Position numbers and translations under genes: made by a program | NCBI RefSeq assembly: GCF_018612875.1 | Contig: NZ_JAGGRI010000010.1 | Location: 1-64,000, forward strand | Length of the DNA stretch: 64,000 nucleotides | Direction of reading: 5' to 3' | Source: Lysobacter sp. ISL-50 | GTDB taxonomy: Bacteria; Pseudomonadota; Gammaproteobacteria; Xanthomonadales; Xanthomonadaceae | The notes under the pieces: model-generated | Told to the model about the DNA's origin: nothing | What the model saw: the letters and a program-made list of their open reading frames with translations, nothing else | The model's database searches: none | Part shown: piece by piece, positions 46,464-56,020 of the stretch | How positions within the stretch are numbered: position 1 is the first letter of the stretch | Layout of the letters: each line of letters begins with the position of its first letter

Positions 46464-47438
46464 ATGCTGCTAGGAACCCTCTACGCTCTGCTCGCCGGCC
46501 TGATCTGGGGCCTGGTCTTCGTCGGCCCGTTGCTGCTGCCGGAGTATCCGGCCGCGCTGCAATCGGTCGGCCGTTACCTCGCCTTCGGCCTTATCGCCCT
46601 GCCGCTGGGGTGGCTGGATCGCAAGGCGCTGCGGCAACTGGCGCGCGCGGACTGGATCGAGGCGCTGAAGCTGGCGGCGATCGGCAACCTGCTCTACTAC
46701 CTGTGCCTGGCCAGCGCGATCCAGCGCGCCGGCGGGCCGTTGCCGACGATGATCATCGGCACTCTGCCGGTGGTGATCGCGATCAGCGCCAACCTGCGCG
46801 ACGCGCGTCGCGACGGCCGCCTGCCGTGGGCGAGCCTGGCGCCGTCGCTGCTGCTGATCGCCGCCGGCATCGGCTGCGTCAACCAGGTGGAATTGCAGGC
46901 GCTGCGCGCCGACGCCCATGCCGACCTCGGCCGCTACGCGCTCGGCGGCCTGCTCGCCTTCGGCGCGGTCGCGTGCTGGACCTGGTATCCGCTGCGCAAC
47001 GCCGACTGGCTGCGCGCGCATCCGGGCCGCAGCCCGCGCACCTGGGCCACCGCGCAAGGCCTGGCGGTGCTGCCGTTGGCGTTGATCGGCTACATCGCTC
47101 TGTGGGCGTACATGGGCGTCAGCCACGACCGCTTCCCGATGCCCTTCGGCCCCAGGCCGGAATTCTTCATCGCGCTGATGGTCGCCATCGGCCTGCTCGC
47201 GTCGTGGGTCGGCACCCTGTGCTGGAACGAAGCCAGCCAACGCTTGCCGACCGCGCTGGCCGGACAGTTGATCGTGTTCGAAACCTTGTTCGCGCTGACC
47301 TACGCCTTCATCCTGCGCGGCCGGTTCCCGCAGCCGCTGACCTTGCTCGGCATCGCCTTGTTGATCGCCGGCGTCGTGTGGGCGCTACGCGTGAAGCCGG
47401 TCGCCTTGCCTGATACGCAGGCAGGGTCCGCGCACTAA
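46464..47438 (+). CDS. EamA/DMT-family transporter
   Basis: A 324-residue inner-membrane protein with ten hydrophobic segments in two EamA halves (first half from MLLGTLYALLAGLIWGL, second ending LLGIALLIAGVVWAL). It probably exports small metabolites; the substrate is unknown. ATG 46464 was preferred over an upstream GTG at 46446 because helix 1 starts directly after it. The upstream AraC gene is its likely regulator. Confidence 0.9.
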   Translation: MLLGTLYALLAGLIWGLVFVGPLLLPEYPAALQSVGRYLAFGLIALPLGWLDRKALRQLARADWIEALKLAAIGNLLYYLCLASAIQRAGGPLPTMIIGTLPVVIAISANLRDARRDGRLPWASLAPSLLLIAAGIGCVNQVELQALRADAHADLGRYALGGLLAFGAVACWTWYPLRNADWLRAHPGRSPRTWATAQGLAVLPLALIGYIALWAYMGVSHDRFPMPFGPRPEFFIALMVAIGLLASWVGTLCWNEASQRLPTALAGQLIVFETLFALTYAFILRGRFPQPLTLLGIALLIAGVVWALRVKPVALPDTQAGSAH

Positions 47439-47650
47439 AGCCAGGCGTGCGATTCGATTGCGACACGCGGTTCGTGGCGGTTTCGCCGCGTTCGCATCGA
47501 TCACGAACGGCGCGAAAATCAAGCGGCACCACAAGAGCGTTACGCAAAATCGAACGCGTGCCGGACAGTCCCGCCACTGCGGCGTTATGCCGCACCCCGG
47601 GCGATAACGCGCTCACTACCCTGTCCGGCTTCTCACGCAAGGAAGCCGCC

Positions 47651-49726
47651 ATGCGCGCCATCACACTTCGCCCCGCCTTGCTCGCGCTGGCCATCGTTTT
47701 CGTCTGCGCCGCTCACGCTCAATCACCCGCCGAGCCGGCGCCAGGCGAACGCAACGACAGCGCCAAGACCCTCGCCACCGTGCGCGTGCACGGCCGCTCC
47801 GAGCCTTCGCGCGCGGTGGAAACGCTGCAACAGGCGCGGGTGCGTCTGGACCAGCGCGCCGGCGCGACCGGACTGGTCGATGCCGAGGCTTATCGCGACC
47901 GCCGCGTCGGCACGCTCACCGATGCGCTGGGTTATGCGGCCGGCGTCTTCGTGCAGCCGCGCTTCGGCGCGGAAGAAGCGCGGCTGGCCATTCGCGGTTC
48001 CGGATTGCAACGCACCTTCCACGGCCGCGGCCTGGAGTTGCTGCAGGACGGCAGCCCGCTCAACCTCGCCGACGGCGGTTTCGATTTCCAGGCGGTCGAA
48101 CCGCTGTCGGCGCGCTACATCGAGGTGTATCGCGGCGCCAATGCCTTGGAATTCGGCGCGGCCACGCTCGGCGGCGCGATCAACTTCGTCTCGCCCACCG
48201 GCTACGACGCCGCGCCGCTGATCTTGCGCGCGGAAGCCGGCGACTTCGGTTACCGCCGCGGCCAGATCGCCGTGGCCGGCGTGTCCGGGCAGGCCGACGG
48301 CTACCTCAGTCTCAGCGGCTTGCGCCAGGACGGCTATCGCGATCACGCCGAGCAGGAGAACTATCGCTTGTTCGCCAACGCTGGCTATCGCTTCAGCGAC
48401 AGCCTCGACGGGCGCGTCTACCTCACCCACGTCGATACGCGCTCGGCCCTGCCCGGCAATCTGACCCTGGCCGAATCGCGCCGCGATCCGCGTCTGGCCG
48501 CGCCGGGCAATATCGCCCTGAATCAGCGCCGCGATTACCGCCTCGATCGCGTCGCGGGCAAACTCGCCTGGTCGTCGTCGCCGGGCGCAACGCTGACGCT
48601 GTCGGCGTACTACGCGGACAAGTCACTGGATCACCCGATCTTCCAGGTGCTGCGCCAGGACAGCCGCGACTACGGCATCGACCTGCGCTGGCGCGGCGAA
48701 TCGCAGTGGGCGGGCCTGCGCAACGTGCTGATCGTCGGCGCCGCTTTCGCCCAGGGCGATACCGACGACGATCGCTATTTCAATATCGCCGGCCGCGCCG
48801 GCGCGCCCAGCAACCGCTTCGATCAACGCGCGCGCAACAGCAAGCTCTATGCCGAGAACCAGACCTGGCTGAACTCGCAGTGGGTCGTGTCCGTGGGCGC
48901 GCAGGCGCTGCGCTCGCAGCGCCGTTCGCGCGATCTGCTGATCACCGGCGGCCGCGATGAAAGCTTCGATGCGGATTATTCCGGCATCAGCCCCAAGCTC
49001 GGTGTGCGCTACGTGCTCGACGAGCACGCGCAGCTCTATGCCAACCTCAGCCGCAGCCTGGAACCGCCGAGCTTCGGCGAACTCAGCGGCGGACCGGGCA
49101 TCACCCCGGTGGACAAGCAGCGCGCCGACAGCGGCGAGATCGGGCTACGCCTGAATGGCGATGCCTTGTCGCTGGATGTCGCCCTGTATCGCGCCCGGGT
49201 CAAGGGCGAACTGCTTTCGCTCAGCGACGGCAACGGCAATCCGCTCGGCACCATCAACGCCGGGCGCACCCTGCATCAGGGCATCGAGCTGGGGCTGGGC
49301 TGGAAATTCGCGAGCGATTTCACTTTGTCCGCGAACTACCTCTACAACGATTTCCGCTTCGACGGCGACCGCGTCTACGGCGATAACGACCTGGCCGGCG
49401 TTCCGCCCCAGCAATTGCGCGCACAGCTGCGCTGGCAGCCCGATCCGCGTTTGTATGTCGCGCCCAGCGTGGAGTGGACGCCGCAGGATTACTACATCGA
49501 CCACGCCAACACCTTCAAGGCGCCCGGCTATACCATCGCGGGGTTGCGCGTGGGCGGCAGGATCGCCTCGCAGTGGAGCTGGTTCGCCGATGCGCGCAAT
49601 CTCACCGGCAAGAAGTGGATCGCCAGCACCAATGTGATCGCCGATGCGCGCGGAGTGGATGGGCGCAATTTCCTTCCGGGCGATGGGCGCTCGATTTATT
49701 TCGGGGTGGAGTGGCGGAGGGATTGA
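47651..49726 (+). CDS. TonB-dependent outer membrane receptor
   Basis: A 691-residue TonB-dependent receptor. A signal peptide (1-22, ending CAAHA) is followed by the TonB-box region (KTLATVRVHG) and a plug domain (GLVDAEAYRDRRVGTLTDALGYAAGVFVQP-type pattern; RYIEVYRGANALEFGAATLGGAINF). A 22-strand-type barrel follows and ends with aromatic-rich YFGVEWRRD; the last residue is Asp, not the usual Phe, which is slightly odd. It probably imports a ferric siderophore. It lies 3 kb from the siderophore operon and may serve as its receptor now that the operon copy is broken; no convincing Fur box was seen in the 212 bp upstream gap. Confidence 0.9.
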   Translation: MRAITLRPALLALAIVFVCAAHAQSPAEPAPGERNDSAKTLATVRVHGRSEPSRAVETLQQARVRLDQRAGATGLVDAEAYRDRRVGTLTDALGYAAGVFVQPRFGAEEARLAIRGSGLQRTFHGRGLELLQDGSPLNLADGGFDFQAVEPLSARYIEVYRGANALEFGAATLGGAINFVSPTGYDAAPLILRAEAGDFGYRRGQIAVAGVSGQADGYLSLSGLRQDGYRDHAEQENYRLFANAGYRFSDSLDGRVYLTHVDTRSALPGNLTLAESRRDPRLAAPGNIALNQRRDYRLDRVAGKLAWSSSPGATLTLSAYYADKSLDHPIFQVLRQDSRDYGIDLRWRGESQWAGLRNVLIVGAAFAQGDTDDDRYFNIAGRAGAPSNRFDQRARNSKLYAENQTWLNSQWVVSVGAQALRSQRRSRDLLITGGRDESFDADYSGISPKLGVRYVLDEHAQLYANLSRSLEPPSFGELSGGPGITPVDKQRADSGEIGLRLNGDALSLDVALYRARVKGELLSLSDGNGNPLGTINAGRTLHQGIELGLGWKFASDFTLSANYLYNDFRFDGDRVYGDNDLAGVPPQQLRAQLRWQPDPRLYVAPSVEWTPQDYYIDHANTFKAPGYTIAGLRVGGRIASQWSWFADARNLTGKKWIASTNVIADARGVDGRNFLPGDGRSIYFGVEWRRD

Positions 49727-49753
49727 GTACGAGTTTCGTCGCGTCTGAAAAGA

Positions 49754-49836
49754 GAGCATCGGGGCTGAAGCCCCTCCCACAAAAGACCTCGCGGCGATGA
49801 AATCTTTTGTGGGAGGGGCTTCAGCCCCGATGCTTT
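49754..49836. repeat. REP doublet (BIME-like)
   Basis: GAGCATCGGGGCTGAAGCCC and the inverted GGGCTTCAGCCCCGATGC form two REP hairpins (GTGG/GAGG-type head, stem GGGGCTTCAGCCCC) in opposite orientation. It lies between the convergent TonB receptor and DUF5916 genes and can act as a transcription end. Same family as 52384-52468 and the array at 63121-64000. Confidence 0.9.
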
Positions 49837-49866
49837 CGTTTCAGATCGCGGCGCCGCACCCCAACA

Positions 49867-52119
49867 TCAAATCTCGAACCGATACGACAACTTCACCAGC
49901 AACTGCTCGCTGTCGCGCAGATCGAAGGCATCGCTGAACTGCCGTCCCACGTGGTGTTCCTGCATGCCTTCTTCGAACATCTCGCCGCCGCGAACATAGG
50001 CGACATACAGATACGACAGCGGCGCCAGTTCATAACGATAACGAACCTGGAAGCCCAGATTGCGCAAGCTGAAATCCGGAATCTCTTCCGCGACCGCCAG
50101 CGCGCGGCCGTCGCTGCCGACCCGGTACGCCTGCCGGGTCCGCGCATCGACGCCGATGGTTTCCAGGCGCACACGCAGTTCCTGCTTGTCGTCGATGAAC
50201 CATTGCAGGCCGGCGTTGAGGCTGAGCAGATCGGAGCGGAAAGTCGCGACGCGATTGTCGCCGCGCCACAGCAGCCAGTCGGGGTTGTGGCTGTACTCGA
50301 TGCCGGCGAACAGCAGCATGCGGTCGCTGTACTGATAGTTCGGCTCCAGATACAGGCTCAGCTTGCCTTCGTCGATGCCGCCCAGGCCATCGGCGCTGTA
50401 GCCGGCCTCGGTGGACAGCGACCACGGGCTGTCGCCCTTGCGCGGGCGCAGGCGCTCGTAGGTCAGGAACATTTTCTCCGGCACTCGCAGCACGCCGTGG
50501 CCGCGCGTGACCAGATCGTCGTGACCGCGGCTCCACAGCGCCGCTTCGATGAACTCGCGGCCGCCGTCGCGGGTGTCGCTGCGGCGGTTGACCGCGAAGG
50601 CGTCGGCGATATGCACGCCGTCGTCGCTGTAGCGGCGCGATATCGCGTAATGCCAGTCGTGCCCGGCGTAGGCCGAATCGGCCGGCAGGTCGGTGACGCG
50701 CCGGCCCAGGTCGTAGCGCAGGTAGTTGAAGTTGTTGCGTTCCAGATAGCCGAAGTCGTTGAGCATCAGATCGCGGCCCAGATGCAGGCCGTACAGTTGC
50801 TGGCGCCAGCCGCGGCCCATGTCGTAGTCGATGCGGATCTGGCCGCCGCTGTCGCGGAAGCTGCGGCCGGCCTGTTGCACGTCGGAAGCGACCACGGCGC
50901 TGCGGATCGACCACTGCGCGTTCGGGGTCCAGCGCTGATCGAATTCGTACACGTTGGCGTCGCGATCCAGCCATGGCCGCTCCACCCGCGTGACCATCGC
51001 GCCCAGGCCGAGTTGGGCGAAGTCGCGGGTCACCCGGGCGGCATAGAAATCGCGGCCGGCCTCGTCGCCTTCGCTCGCCGCGAACACACCGTAGTTGAGT
51101 CCGCCGGCGCTGCCGTTGAGCTTGACCGCGGCGGTGACATCGCCCGAGCCCGGGCCGTCGTCGGCCGGCCCGCCGACGCGGCGGGTGTAGATCAGCCGGC
51201 TGTAGTTGTTGTACGAGCCGAACTGCACGTCGAAGAAGCTCTGGTTCTCGGTGAAGAACGGCCGCTTGTCGCTGTTGAAGGTTTCCGTGGCGCTGAAGTT
51301 GACGGTGAGTTCGTCGCTTTCGACCTGGCCGAAATCCGGATTCAAGGTCGCGCTGAGCTGGAACTTGCCGCTGGGCTTCCAGAACAGGTCCACGCCGCCG
51401 TCGACATCGCTGTCGTGGCGCACCGCGTCCTGCACGCCGACCACGTAGGGCGTGATCGCCAGCAGCGATTGTTTGTAGGCCGGCACTTCGATGCGATTGA
51501 ACGCCGACAGATAGCGCGCCTCGGTGTAGTGCACCGCAGGCCACGAGGTGCGCTCGCCGGTGGAGGCGATCACCCGATCCAGTTGGATGCCGAGCGTGCG
51601 CAGGCCTTCGCGCTGGCGCATCGGCGCGATATGCCAGGGAATCAGCATCTCGGCCGACCAGCCTTCCTCGTCTTCGCTGGTGGCGTGGCGCCAGTCGCCG
51701 TCCCAATCGTCGCCGAACAGGTTTTCGCTGGTGATGGTGGCGTCGGTGATGCTGTTGGCCAGGGTCACGGTGAAGTTGTAGCCGGCGCGGCCGTCGCCGT
51801 CGAAGTCGACGTACAGATTGACCCGGTCCACGATGCCGTCGCCGTCGCGCTGGGTGTGCTGGCGCAGGCGCGGCACGCCGGCGGGCTGGTGATTGCGGAA
51901 CGCGACCGCCAGGCCTTGCGGCGTGGCCATCAGCCAGGCTTCGGTCGGCTGCGAGGCCGGCTCGCGCGACAGCGGCTGGGTCAGGCGGAATTCCTGGATG
52001 CGCTGGGCCTGGCTCCATTCCTGCGGATCGATGCGGCCGTCGATGTCCAGCGCATGCGCGCAGGGCGCGGCGAACGCGGCGCAAACCGCGGACATACAGG
52101 TGATCAGGTGGTTACGCAT
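49867..52119 (-). CDS. DUF5916 family outer-membrane-type protein
   Basis: A 750-residue exported protein. A signal peptide (1-24) is followed by a CBM9-like N-terminal domain (ALDIDGRIDPQEWSQAQRIQEF; VNLYVDFDGDGRAGYNFTVT; GWSAEMLIPWHI) and a C-terminal region rich in alternating amphipathic strands ending with LLVKLSYRFEI, which resembles an outer-membrane barrel. This is the DUF5916 layout. Function is unknown; carbohydrate or glycan-related binding at the surface is plausible from the CBM9-like half. ATG 52119 gives the signal peptide. It is convergent with the TonB receptor gene. Confidence 0.86.
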   Translation of the reverse strand: MRNHLITCMSAVCAAFAAPCAHALDIDGRIDPQEWSQAQRIQEFRLTQPLSREPASQPTEAWLMATPQGLAVAFRNHQPAGVPRLRQHTQRDGDGIVDRVNLYVDFDGDGRAGYNFTVTLANSITDATITSENLFGDDWDGDWRHATSEDEEGWSAEMLIPWHIAPMRQREGLRTLGIQLDRVIASTGERTSWPAVHYTEARYLSAFNRIEVPAYKQSLLAITPYVVGVQDAVRHDSDVDGGVDLFWKPSGKFQLSATLNPDFGQVESDELTVNFSATETFNSDKRPFFTENQSFFDVQFGSYNNYSRLIYTRRVGGPADDGPGSGDVTAAVKLNGSAGGLNYGVFAASEGDEAGRDFYAARVTRDFAQLGLGAMVTRVERPWLDRDANVYEFDQRWTPNAQWSIRSAVVASDVQQAGRSFRDSGGQIRIDYDMGRGWRQQLYGLHLGRDLMLNDFGYLERNNFNYLRYDLGRRVTDLPADSAYAGHDWHYAISRRYSDDGVHIADAFAVNRRSDTRDGGREFIEAALWSRGHDDLVTRGHGVLRVPEKMFLTYERLRPRKGDSPWSLSTEAGYSADGLGGIDEGKLSLYLEPNYQYSDRMLLFAGIEYSHNPDWLLWRGDNRVATFRSDLLSLNAGLQWFIDDKQELRVRLETIGVDARTRQAYRVGSDGRALAVAEEIPDFSLRNLGFQVRYRYELAPLSYLYVAYVRGGEMFEEGMQEHHVGRQFSDAFDLRDSEQLLVKLSYRFEI

Positions 52120-52383
52120 GGTCCGGCCCCGTGCTGCGGATGAATCGCACCGGCGGCGCATCCCCTGCGCGGCCGGTCACGAGTCGCGGCATACGGCACC
52201 GCGACGACGCGCAGACTAGCGGCGTGACGGCTGTTGGCTAAATGGCGTTAGTCATGGCAACCCTTGGCGGCCGGCTTGCATCGCAGGCTTAGGGACTCAG
52301 TGTTCATGGCGTCGCATGGTTGCGGGGTGACAAAGGTCAACTGGACTGCATGAGTGCGTGCGGTGTCGGCGCTGCTTGGCGAA

Positions 52384-52468
52384 AAGCATCGGGGCTGAAG
52401 CCCCTCCTACAAAAGACCTCGCGGCTTTGAAGTCTCTTGTGGGAGGGGCTTCAGCCCCGATGCTTTTC
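52384..52468. repeat. REP doublet (BIME-like)
   Basis: Inverted REP pair AAGCATCGGGGCTGAAGCCC and GGGCTTCAGCCCCGATGCTT, around CTACAAAAGACCTCGCGGC. Same family as 49754-49836. It fills the gap between the DUF5916 and patatin genes; the rest of 52120-52490 shows nothing else. Confidence 0.9.
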
Positions 52469-52490
52469 GATCAAATCGCCAAGAACCCAC

Positions 52491-53954
52491 TCAAGGCGCA
52501 GTGGCATCGTGCGCGACGAACGCCGACTCGCCATGCGGCAGCTGCAACCACTCCGGATGCGCCAAGGCCCGGGCGATGTCGCTCTGCCCAGACAGCCAAT
52601 GCTCGCGCATCGCTACGCGCCCGAACTGGTAGTCCTTGAAATGACCGATCTTGGCGCGGTCGCGATAGATCAGGTGGATCACGCTGTAACGCCGGTCGCA
52701 GGCCAGTTCGGCCGCGTGCTGGGCCCAGGGGTTGTGCTTGCGCACGTCCTCGGGGATTTCCTCCAGCAACTCGCGCAGCAGCCGGCGATAGTGCTGGAAC
52801 ACGCGCTGGGTGTCGGTGATCAGGCGGGTGCGGCTGGAATACTGGATTTCCTTCTGCCGCTCGGCCACGTCGAGCAGGTTCTGCGGCAACTCGCCGCGCG
52901 CGTTCCACAGATCGACCTGGAACACCAGGGTGTCGCGCCGCGGCGATGCGGTCAGCACTTGCGACAGCGGCGTGTTCGACACCAGCCCGCCGTCCCAGTA
53001 GAACTCGCCGTCGATCTCGATCGCCGGAAACGCCGGCGGCAATGCGCCCGAGGCGAGGATGTGGCGCGCATCCAGCCGCATCTGGGTGTTGTCGAAATAC
53101 TCCAGATTGCCGGTGCGCACGTTGACCGCGCCGACGCTGATGCGGATGCCGTCGTCGTTGAGCCGGTCGAAATCGACCAGGCGCTCCAGCGTGGCGATCA
53201 TCGGCGAGGTGTCGTAGAAACTCGCCGCGGCCGGACCCGGCGGCGAGAACGGGTCCTGCCCCAGCCACATGCGCGGCTGATAGAACCCGCGCTGGCCTTC
53301 GACGATGGCGCGCCAGGCTTCCCAGGTATCGAGCCAGGCGCGGGTGTCGGCGTCGAGGCCGGCGAAATGCGCTTCCTGGCCGAATGTGGTGGCGGGCAGC
53401 ACGTTGGGCCGCGAGATCGTGTCCCAGAACTCGCGCAAGGCGTCCATGCGTTTTTCCGGCGGATTGCCGGCGATGATCGCGGTGTTGAAGGCGCCAATGG
53501 AGATGCCGGCGATCCAGTTCGGAGCGACGCCGGCATCGAACAGCCCTTGGTAGACGCCGGCCTGATAGGCGCCGAGCGCGCCGCCGCCCTGCAGCACCAG
53601 GGCGATGTTTTCCGGCAACACCGGCGCGGCGGCGCGGATGCGCGCGCCGGCGGTCTTCGCCGCTTTCGAGGCGGCCTGTTTGCCGGGAGCGCGTGAGGCG
53701 GCGGCGGTCGAACCGGACGCGGATTTCCGCTTACCAACCGTGGCCGGCGCGGCAGCCTCGGCGACCGGATCGATGAATGCGGCCTGCGCGCCCTTGCGCT
53801 TGACTGGCGCGGGCCCGGCGGCGGATTTAGGTGGCGTCGCCTTGACTGACGCGGCCCTGGCCGGCGCACGTTTGGCTGGCGACGACGATGCCTTGGCGGG
53901 TTTTACGCCGCGCTTGGTATCGGCGGATCGGGTCTTGCTTCGTGTGTTCGCCAT
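52491..53954 (-). CDS. Patatin-like phospholipase with basic N-terminal extension
   Basis: A 487-residue protein. The first 110 residues are Lys/Ala/Ser/Pro-rich and probably disordered, like histone H1 tails (KRAPARAASVKATPPKS; SKAAKTAGARIRAAA). The patatin domain starts near residue 115: oxyanion motif GGGALG (123-128), nucleophile Ser152 in GISIG, and catalytic Asp321 in WDGG, which together form the Ser-Asp dyad. The substrate is probably a phospholipid or lipid ester. Bacterial patatins of this length often have DUF3734-type C-terminal extensions, which fits the last 130 residues (HPEWLQLPHGESAFVAH). No signal peptide. The role of the basic tail is unknown. Confidence 0.88.
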   Translation of the reverse strand: MANTRSKTRSADTKRGVKPAKASSSPAKRAPARAASVKATPPKSAAGPAPVKRKGAQAAFIDPVAEAAAPATVGKRKSASGSTAAASRAPGKQAASKAAKTAGARIRAAAPVLPENIALVLQGGGALGAYQAGVYQGLFDAGVAPNWIAGISIGAFNTAIIAGNPPEKRMDALREFWDTISRPNVLPATTFGQEAHFAGLDADTRAWLDTWEAWRAIVEGQRGFYQPRMWLGQDPFSPPGPAAASFYDTSPMIATLERLVDFDRLNDDGIRISVGAVNVRTGNLEYFDNTQMRLDARHILASGALPPAFPAIEIDGEFYWDGGLVSNTPLSQVLTASPRRDTLVFQVDLWNARGELPQNLLDVAERQKEIQYSSRTRLITDTQRVFQHYRRLLRELLEEIPEDVRKHNPWAQHAAELACDRRYSVIHLIYRDRAKIGHFKDYQFGRVAMREHWLSGQSDIARALAHPEWLQLPHGESAFVAHDATAP

Positions 53955-54001
53955 CGTTGCGCCTCATTGCTGACCCGGCTCGTTGCGATCCGCTCTCGCT
54001 C

Positions 54002-54027
54002 GTCATCCCCGTCTTCGTGGGGATGAC
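54002..54027 (-). other. Hairpin between bdh-type and patatin genes
   Basis: Inverted repeat GTCATCCCC/GGGGATGAC around an 8 nt loop. It lies after the stop of the minus-strand 3-hydroxybutyrate dehydrogenase gene and 48 bp before the patatin start. It lacks a T-run, so termination is only possible. Confidence 0.5.
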
Positions 54028-54063
54028 GAACCCTGACGCCATGCGCGGCATGGCGCCGGCGAC

Positions 54064-54849
54064 TTACTGCATGTACCAACCATGGCTGACCACGAAGCTC
54101 TGTCCGGTCAGCGCCGCGCTCGGGAACTCGGCCAGGAAGCGCACCGTCTGCGCCACGTCCTCGACCGTGGTGAACACGCCATCGACGGTGTTGCCGAGCA
54201 TGACCTTCTTGATCACCTCGTCCTCGCTGATGCCCAGTTCCTTCGCCTGCTCGGGAATCTGCTTGTCCACCAGCGGCGTGCGCACGAACCCGGGACACAC
54301 CACATGGCTGCGCACGTTGTGCTTGGCGCCTTCTTTCGCAAGCACGCGCGACAGGCCCAGCAGGCCGTGCTTGGCGGTGACGTAGGCCGACTTCAGCGGC
54401 GAGGCCTCGTGCGAATGCACCGAGCCCATGTAGATCACCGTGCCGCCCTTGTCGCCTTTGTACATGTGCGGCAACGCGGCCTTGGTGGTCAGGAACGCGC
54501 CGTCGAGATGGATCGCGAGCATCTTCTTCCAATCGGCGAAGGCGTAGTTCTCGATCGGGTTGACGATCTGGATGCCGGCGTTGGAAATCAGGATGTCGAT
54601 GCCGCCCAGTTCGGCGACCACGCGCTCGATGCCGGCGTTGACCGCGGCCTCGTCGGTGACGTCCATCGCCACGCCGATCGCGCGGCCGCCGTTGCCGACG
54701 ATTTCGTCCGCCACCGCCTGCGCGCCGGCCTGATTGAGGTCGGCGATGGCGATCGCGGCGCCGGCGCGGGCCAGCTCGTGCGCGATTTCCTTGCCGATGC
54801 CGCTGGCGGCTCCGGTGACGACGGCGACTTTGCCTTGGATCGAGCTCAT
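54064..54849 (-). CDS. bdhA: 3-hydroxybutyrate dehydrogenase
   Basis: A 261-residue classical short-chain dehydrogenase that oxidises (R)-3-hydroxybutyrate with NAD+. The cofactor motif [10 protein letters not shown] is at residues 13-22, NAG in LISNAGIQ, catalytic Ser in GSVHSHEAS, the YxxxK motif YVTAKHG and [13 protein letters not shown] follow. The last block, together with an extended Q-I-P-E segment, is characteristic of 3-hydroxybutyrate dehydrogenases among SDRs. ATG 54849 ([13 protein letters not shown]) was chosen; a longer frame upstream lacks family similarity. Confidence 0.88.
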   Translation of the reverse strand: MSSIQGKVAVVTGAASGIGKEIAHELARAGAAIAIADLNQAGAQAVADEIVGNGGRAIGVAMDVTDEAAVNAGIERVVAELGGIDILISNAGIQIVNPIENYAFADWKKMLAIHLDGAFLTTKAALPHMYKGDKGGTVIYMGSVHSHEASPLKSAYVTAKHGLLGLSRVLAKEGAKHNVRSHVVCPGFVRTPLVDKQIPEQAKELGISEDEVIKKVMLGNTVDGVFTTVEDVAQTVRFLAEFPSAALTGQSFVVSHGWYMQ

Positions 54850-55155
54850 GGACGACTGCTCCTGGATGCGATGGGGAGGAATTTGCGCCGAAGTCGGCGA
54901 ACCGGCGGCCATTGTCGCCGCGGCGTGTTATCGCGGCGTGGCGGCGGATGCATCGCAGTGTCCCGGCGAGGGACCTTGGGGAGCTATCGGACTTTCGTCC
55001 GCGGGCAAAGGTTGACCGCTGGGCTTCAAACGCTCTCTCGCGCGGCGGGCTGACGGACGCGACTGTGCGCCACAGGCCCGCGCGATCGCTAAACGCCCAA
55101 ACGCAATGCGTTTGGACGGGTGCGGGGTTGAGGCGAGGGCGGCCGCTGGTCGCGT

Positions 55156-55204
55156 GCCCTCATCCGGCCCTGCGGGCCACCTTCTCCCGCAAAGCGGGAG
55201 AAGG
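55156..55204. repeat. 'ccctctcccgc' family repeat
   Basis: Block CCCTCATCCGGCCCTGCGGG, CCACCTTCTCCCGC-AAAGCGGGAGAAGG, forming a hairpin downstream of the SET-domain gene. The rest of the gap 54850-55254 shows no gene I can support. Confidence 0.85.
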
Positions 55205-55254
55205 TCAGTCGGGCGGCGGCGCCGTCAGGCGCCGGGAAACCGCCGGCCGAACCC

Positions 55255-55797
55255 TCAATCCTTCTTCTTGCCCTTCTTGTCCTTCTTCTTTTTCTTGTCC
55301 TTCTTTTTATCTTTCTTCTTGGACTTCTTGTCTTTCTTGGGCTGCAGCATGGTGCCGGTGCAATCCGGCGAGCCGCAGCGGCATTCCCAGATCTTCTTCA
55401 GCTCCTTGGTGTGCTTCTCTTCCAAGGTGATGCCGTAGTTGTACGACAGCTCCTCGCCCGGGGCGATCTCGCGGATCGCTTCGATGAACACCTTGTCCAG
55501 GCGGCGGTCGTCGCCGTCGTCCTCTTCCAGCACCGCCTCGCAGCTGGGCGAGCAGCTGTGATTGATCCAGCGCGCGGTATTGCCTTCGTAGTTGGCGTCG
55601 ATCACGTACTCGTCGTTGAGCGTGAACAGGAAGGTATGGCCCGAGTCGGCGTCGCCGGTATCGCCGGCGTCGGCTTCCTCGTGGCTGCGGCGGCGGCCTT
55701 TGTATTCGATGACGCGTTCGCCCTTGGCGATCGGGGCGACGGCGAATACACCGTTGCCGTGGATGGCTGAACGACGGGCGGCGATCTTGCGCGGCAT
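55255..55797 (-). CDS. SET-domain lysine methyltransferase with poly-lysine tail
   Basis: A 180-residue SET-domain protein. The SET fold begins with IAARRSAIHGNGVFA (I/HG-x-G motif), shows the NHSC motif at residues 79-82 (WINHSCSPSCE), ELSYNYG at 116-122 and a post-SET zinc motif CRCGSPDC (Cys139, Cys141, Cys146). Residues 154-180 are almost only Lys and Asp (KKDK repeats). SET enzymes methylate lysine side chains with S-adenosylmethionine; bacterial targets are poorly known. The basic tail suggests nucleic acid or ribosome binding. ATG 55797 was chosen; a TTG at 55809 adds four residues. Confidence 0.9.
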   Translation of the reverse strand: MPRKIAARRSAIHGNGVFAVAPIAKGERVIEYKGRRRSHEEADAGDTGDADSGHTFLFTLNDEYVIDANYEGNTARWINHSCSPSCEAVLEEDDGDDRRLDKVFIEAIREIAPGEELSYNYGITLEEKHTKELKKIWECRCGSPDCTGTMLQPKKDKKSKKKDKKKDKKKKKDKKGKKKD

Positions 55798-56020
55798 GGC
55801 GATTTCCAAAATGACGAACGATCATTCTGACCTGAGCAGGGGTTGCGCCGCTATCGTCGGCGATCTCCTTATGCGTTGCGCGCCGCCGCGGCCCGGGGCC
55901 CGAACCCCGGGATCGGCCCTGCCCGGCCCCCGCGATAGGACCCGATCGGGCGGCGCCCTGACGCCCCGCCACGGCCCGATGAATCGCGCAAAACCGCCTG
56001 CTGGCCTCGGCCCGGATAAA

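Noticed and set aside
27455-47655. Fur box upstream of the TonB receptor at 47651
   Set aside because: The stretch GCGATTCGATTGCGAC at about 47449-47464 has direct-repeat character but not the 7-1-7 symmetry; I could not support a Fur site.
49807-52143. 778-codon open frame on the plus strand opposite the DUF5916 gene
   Set aside because: Antisense shadow; the DUF5916 frame has signal peptide and domain patterns.
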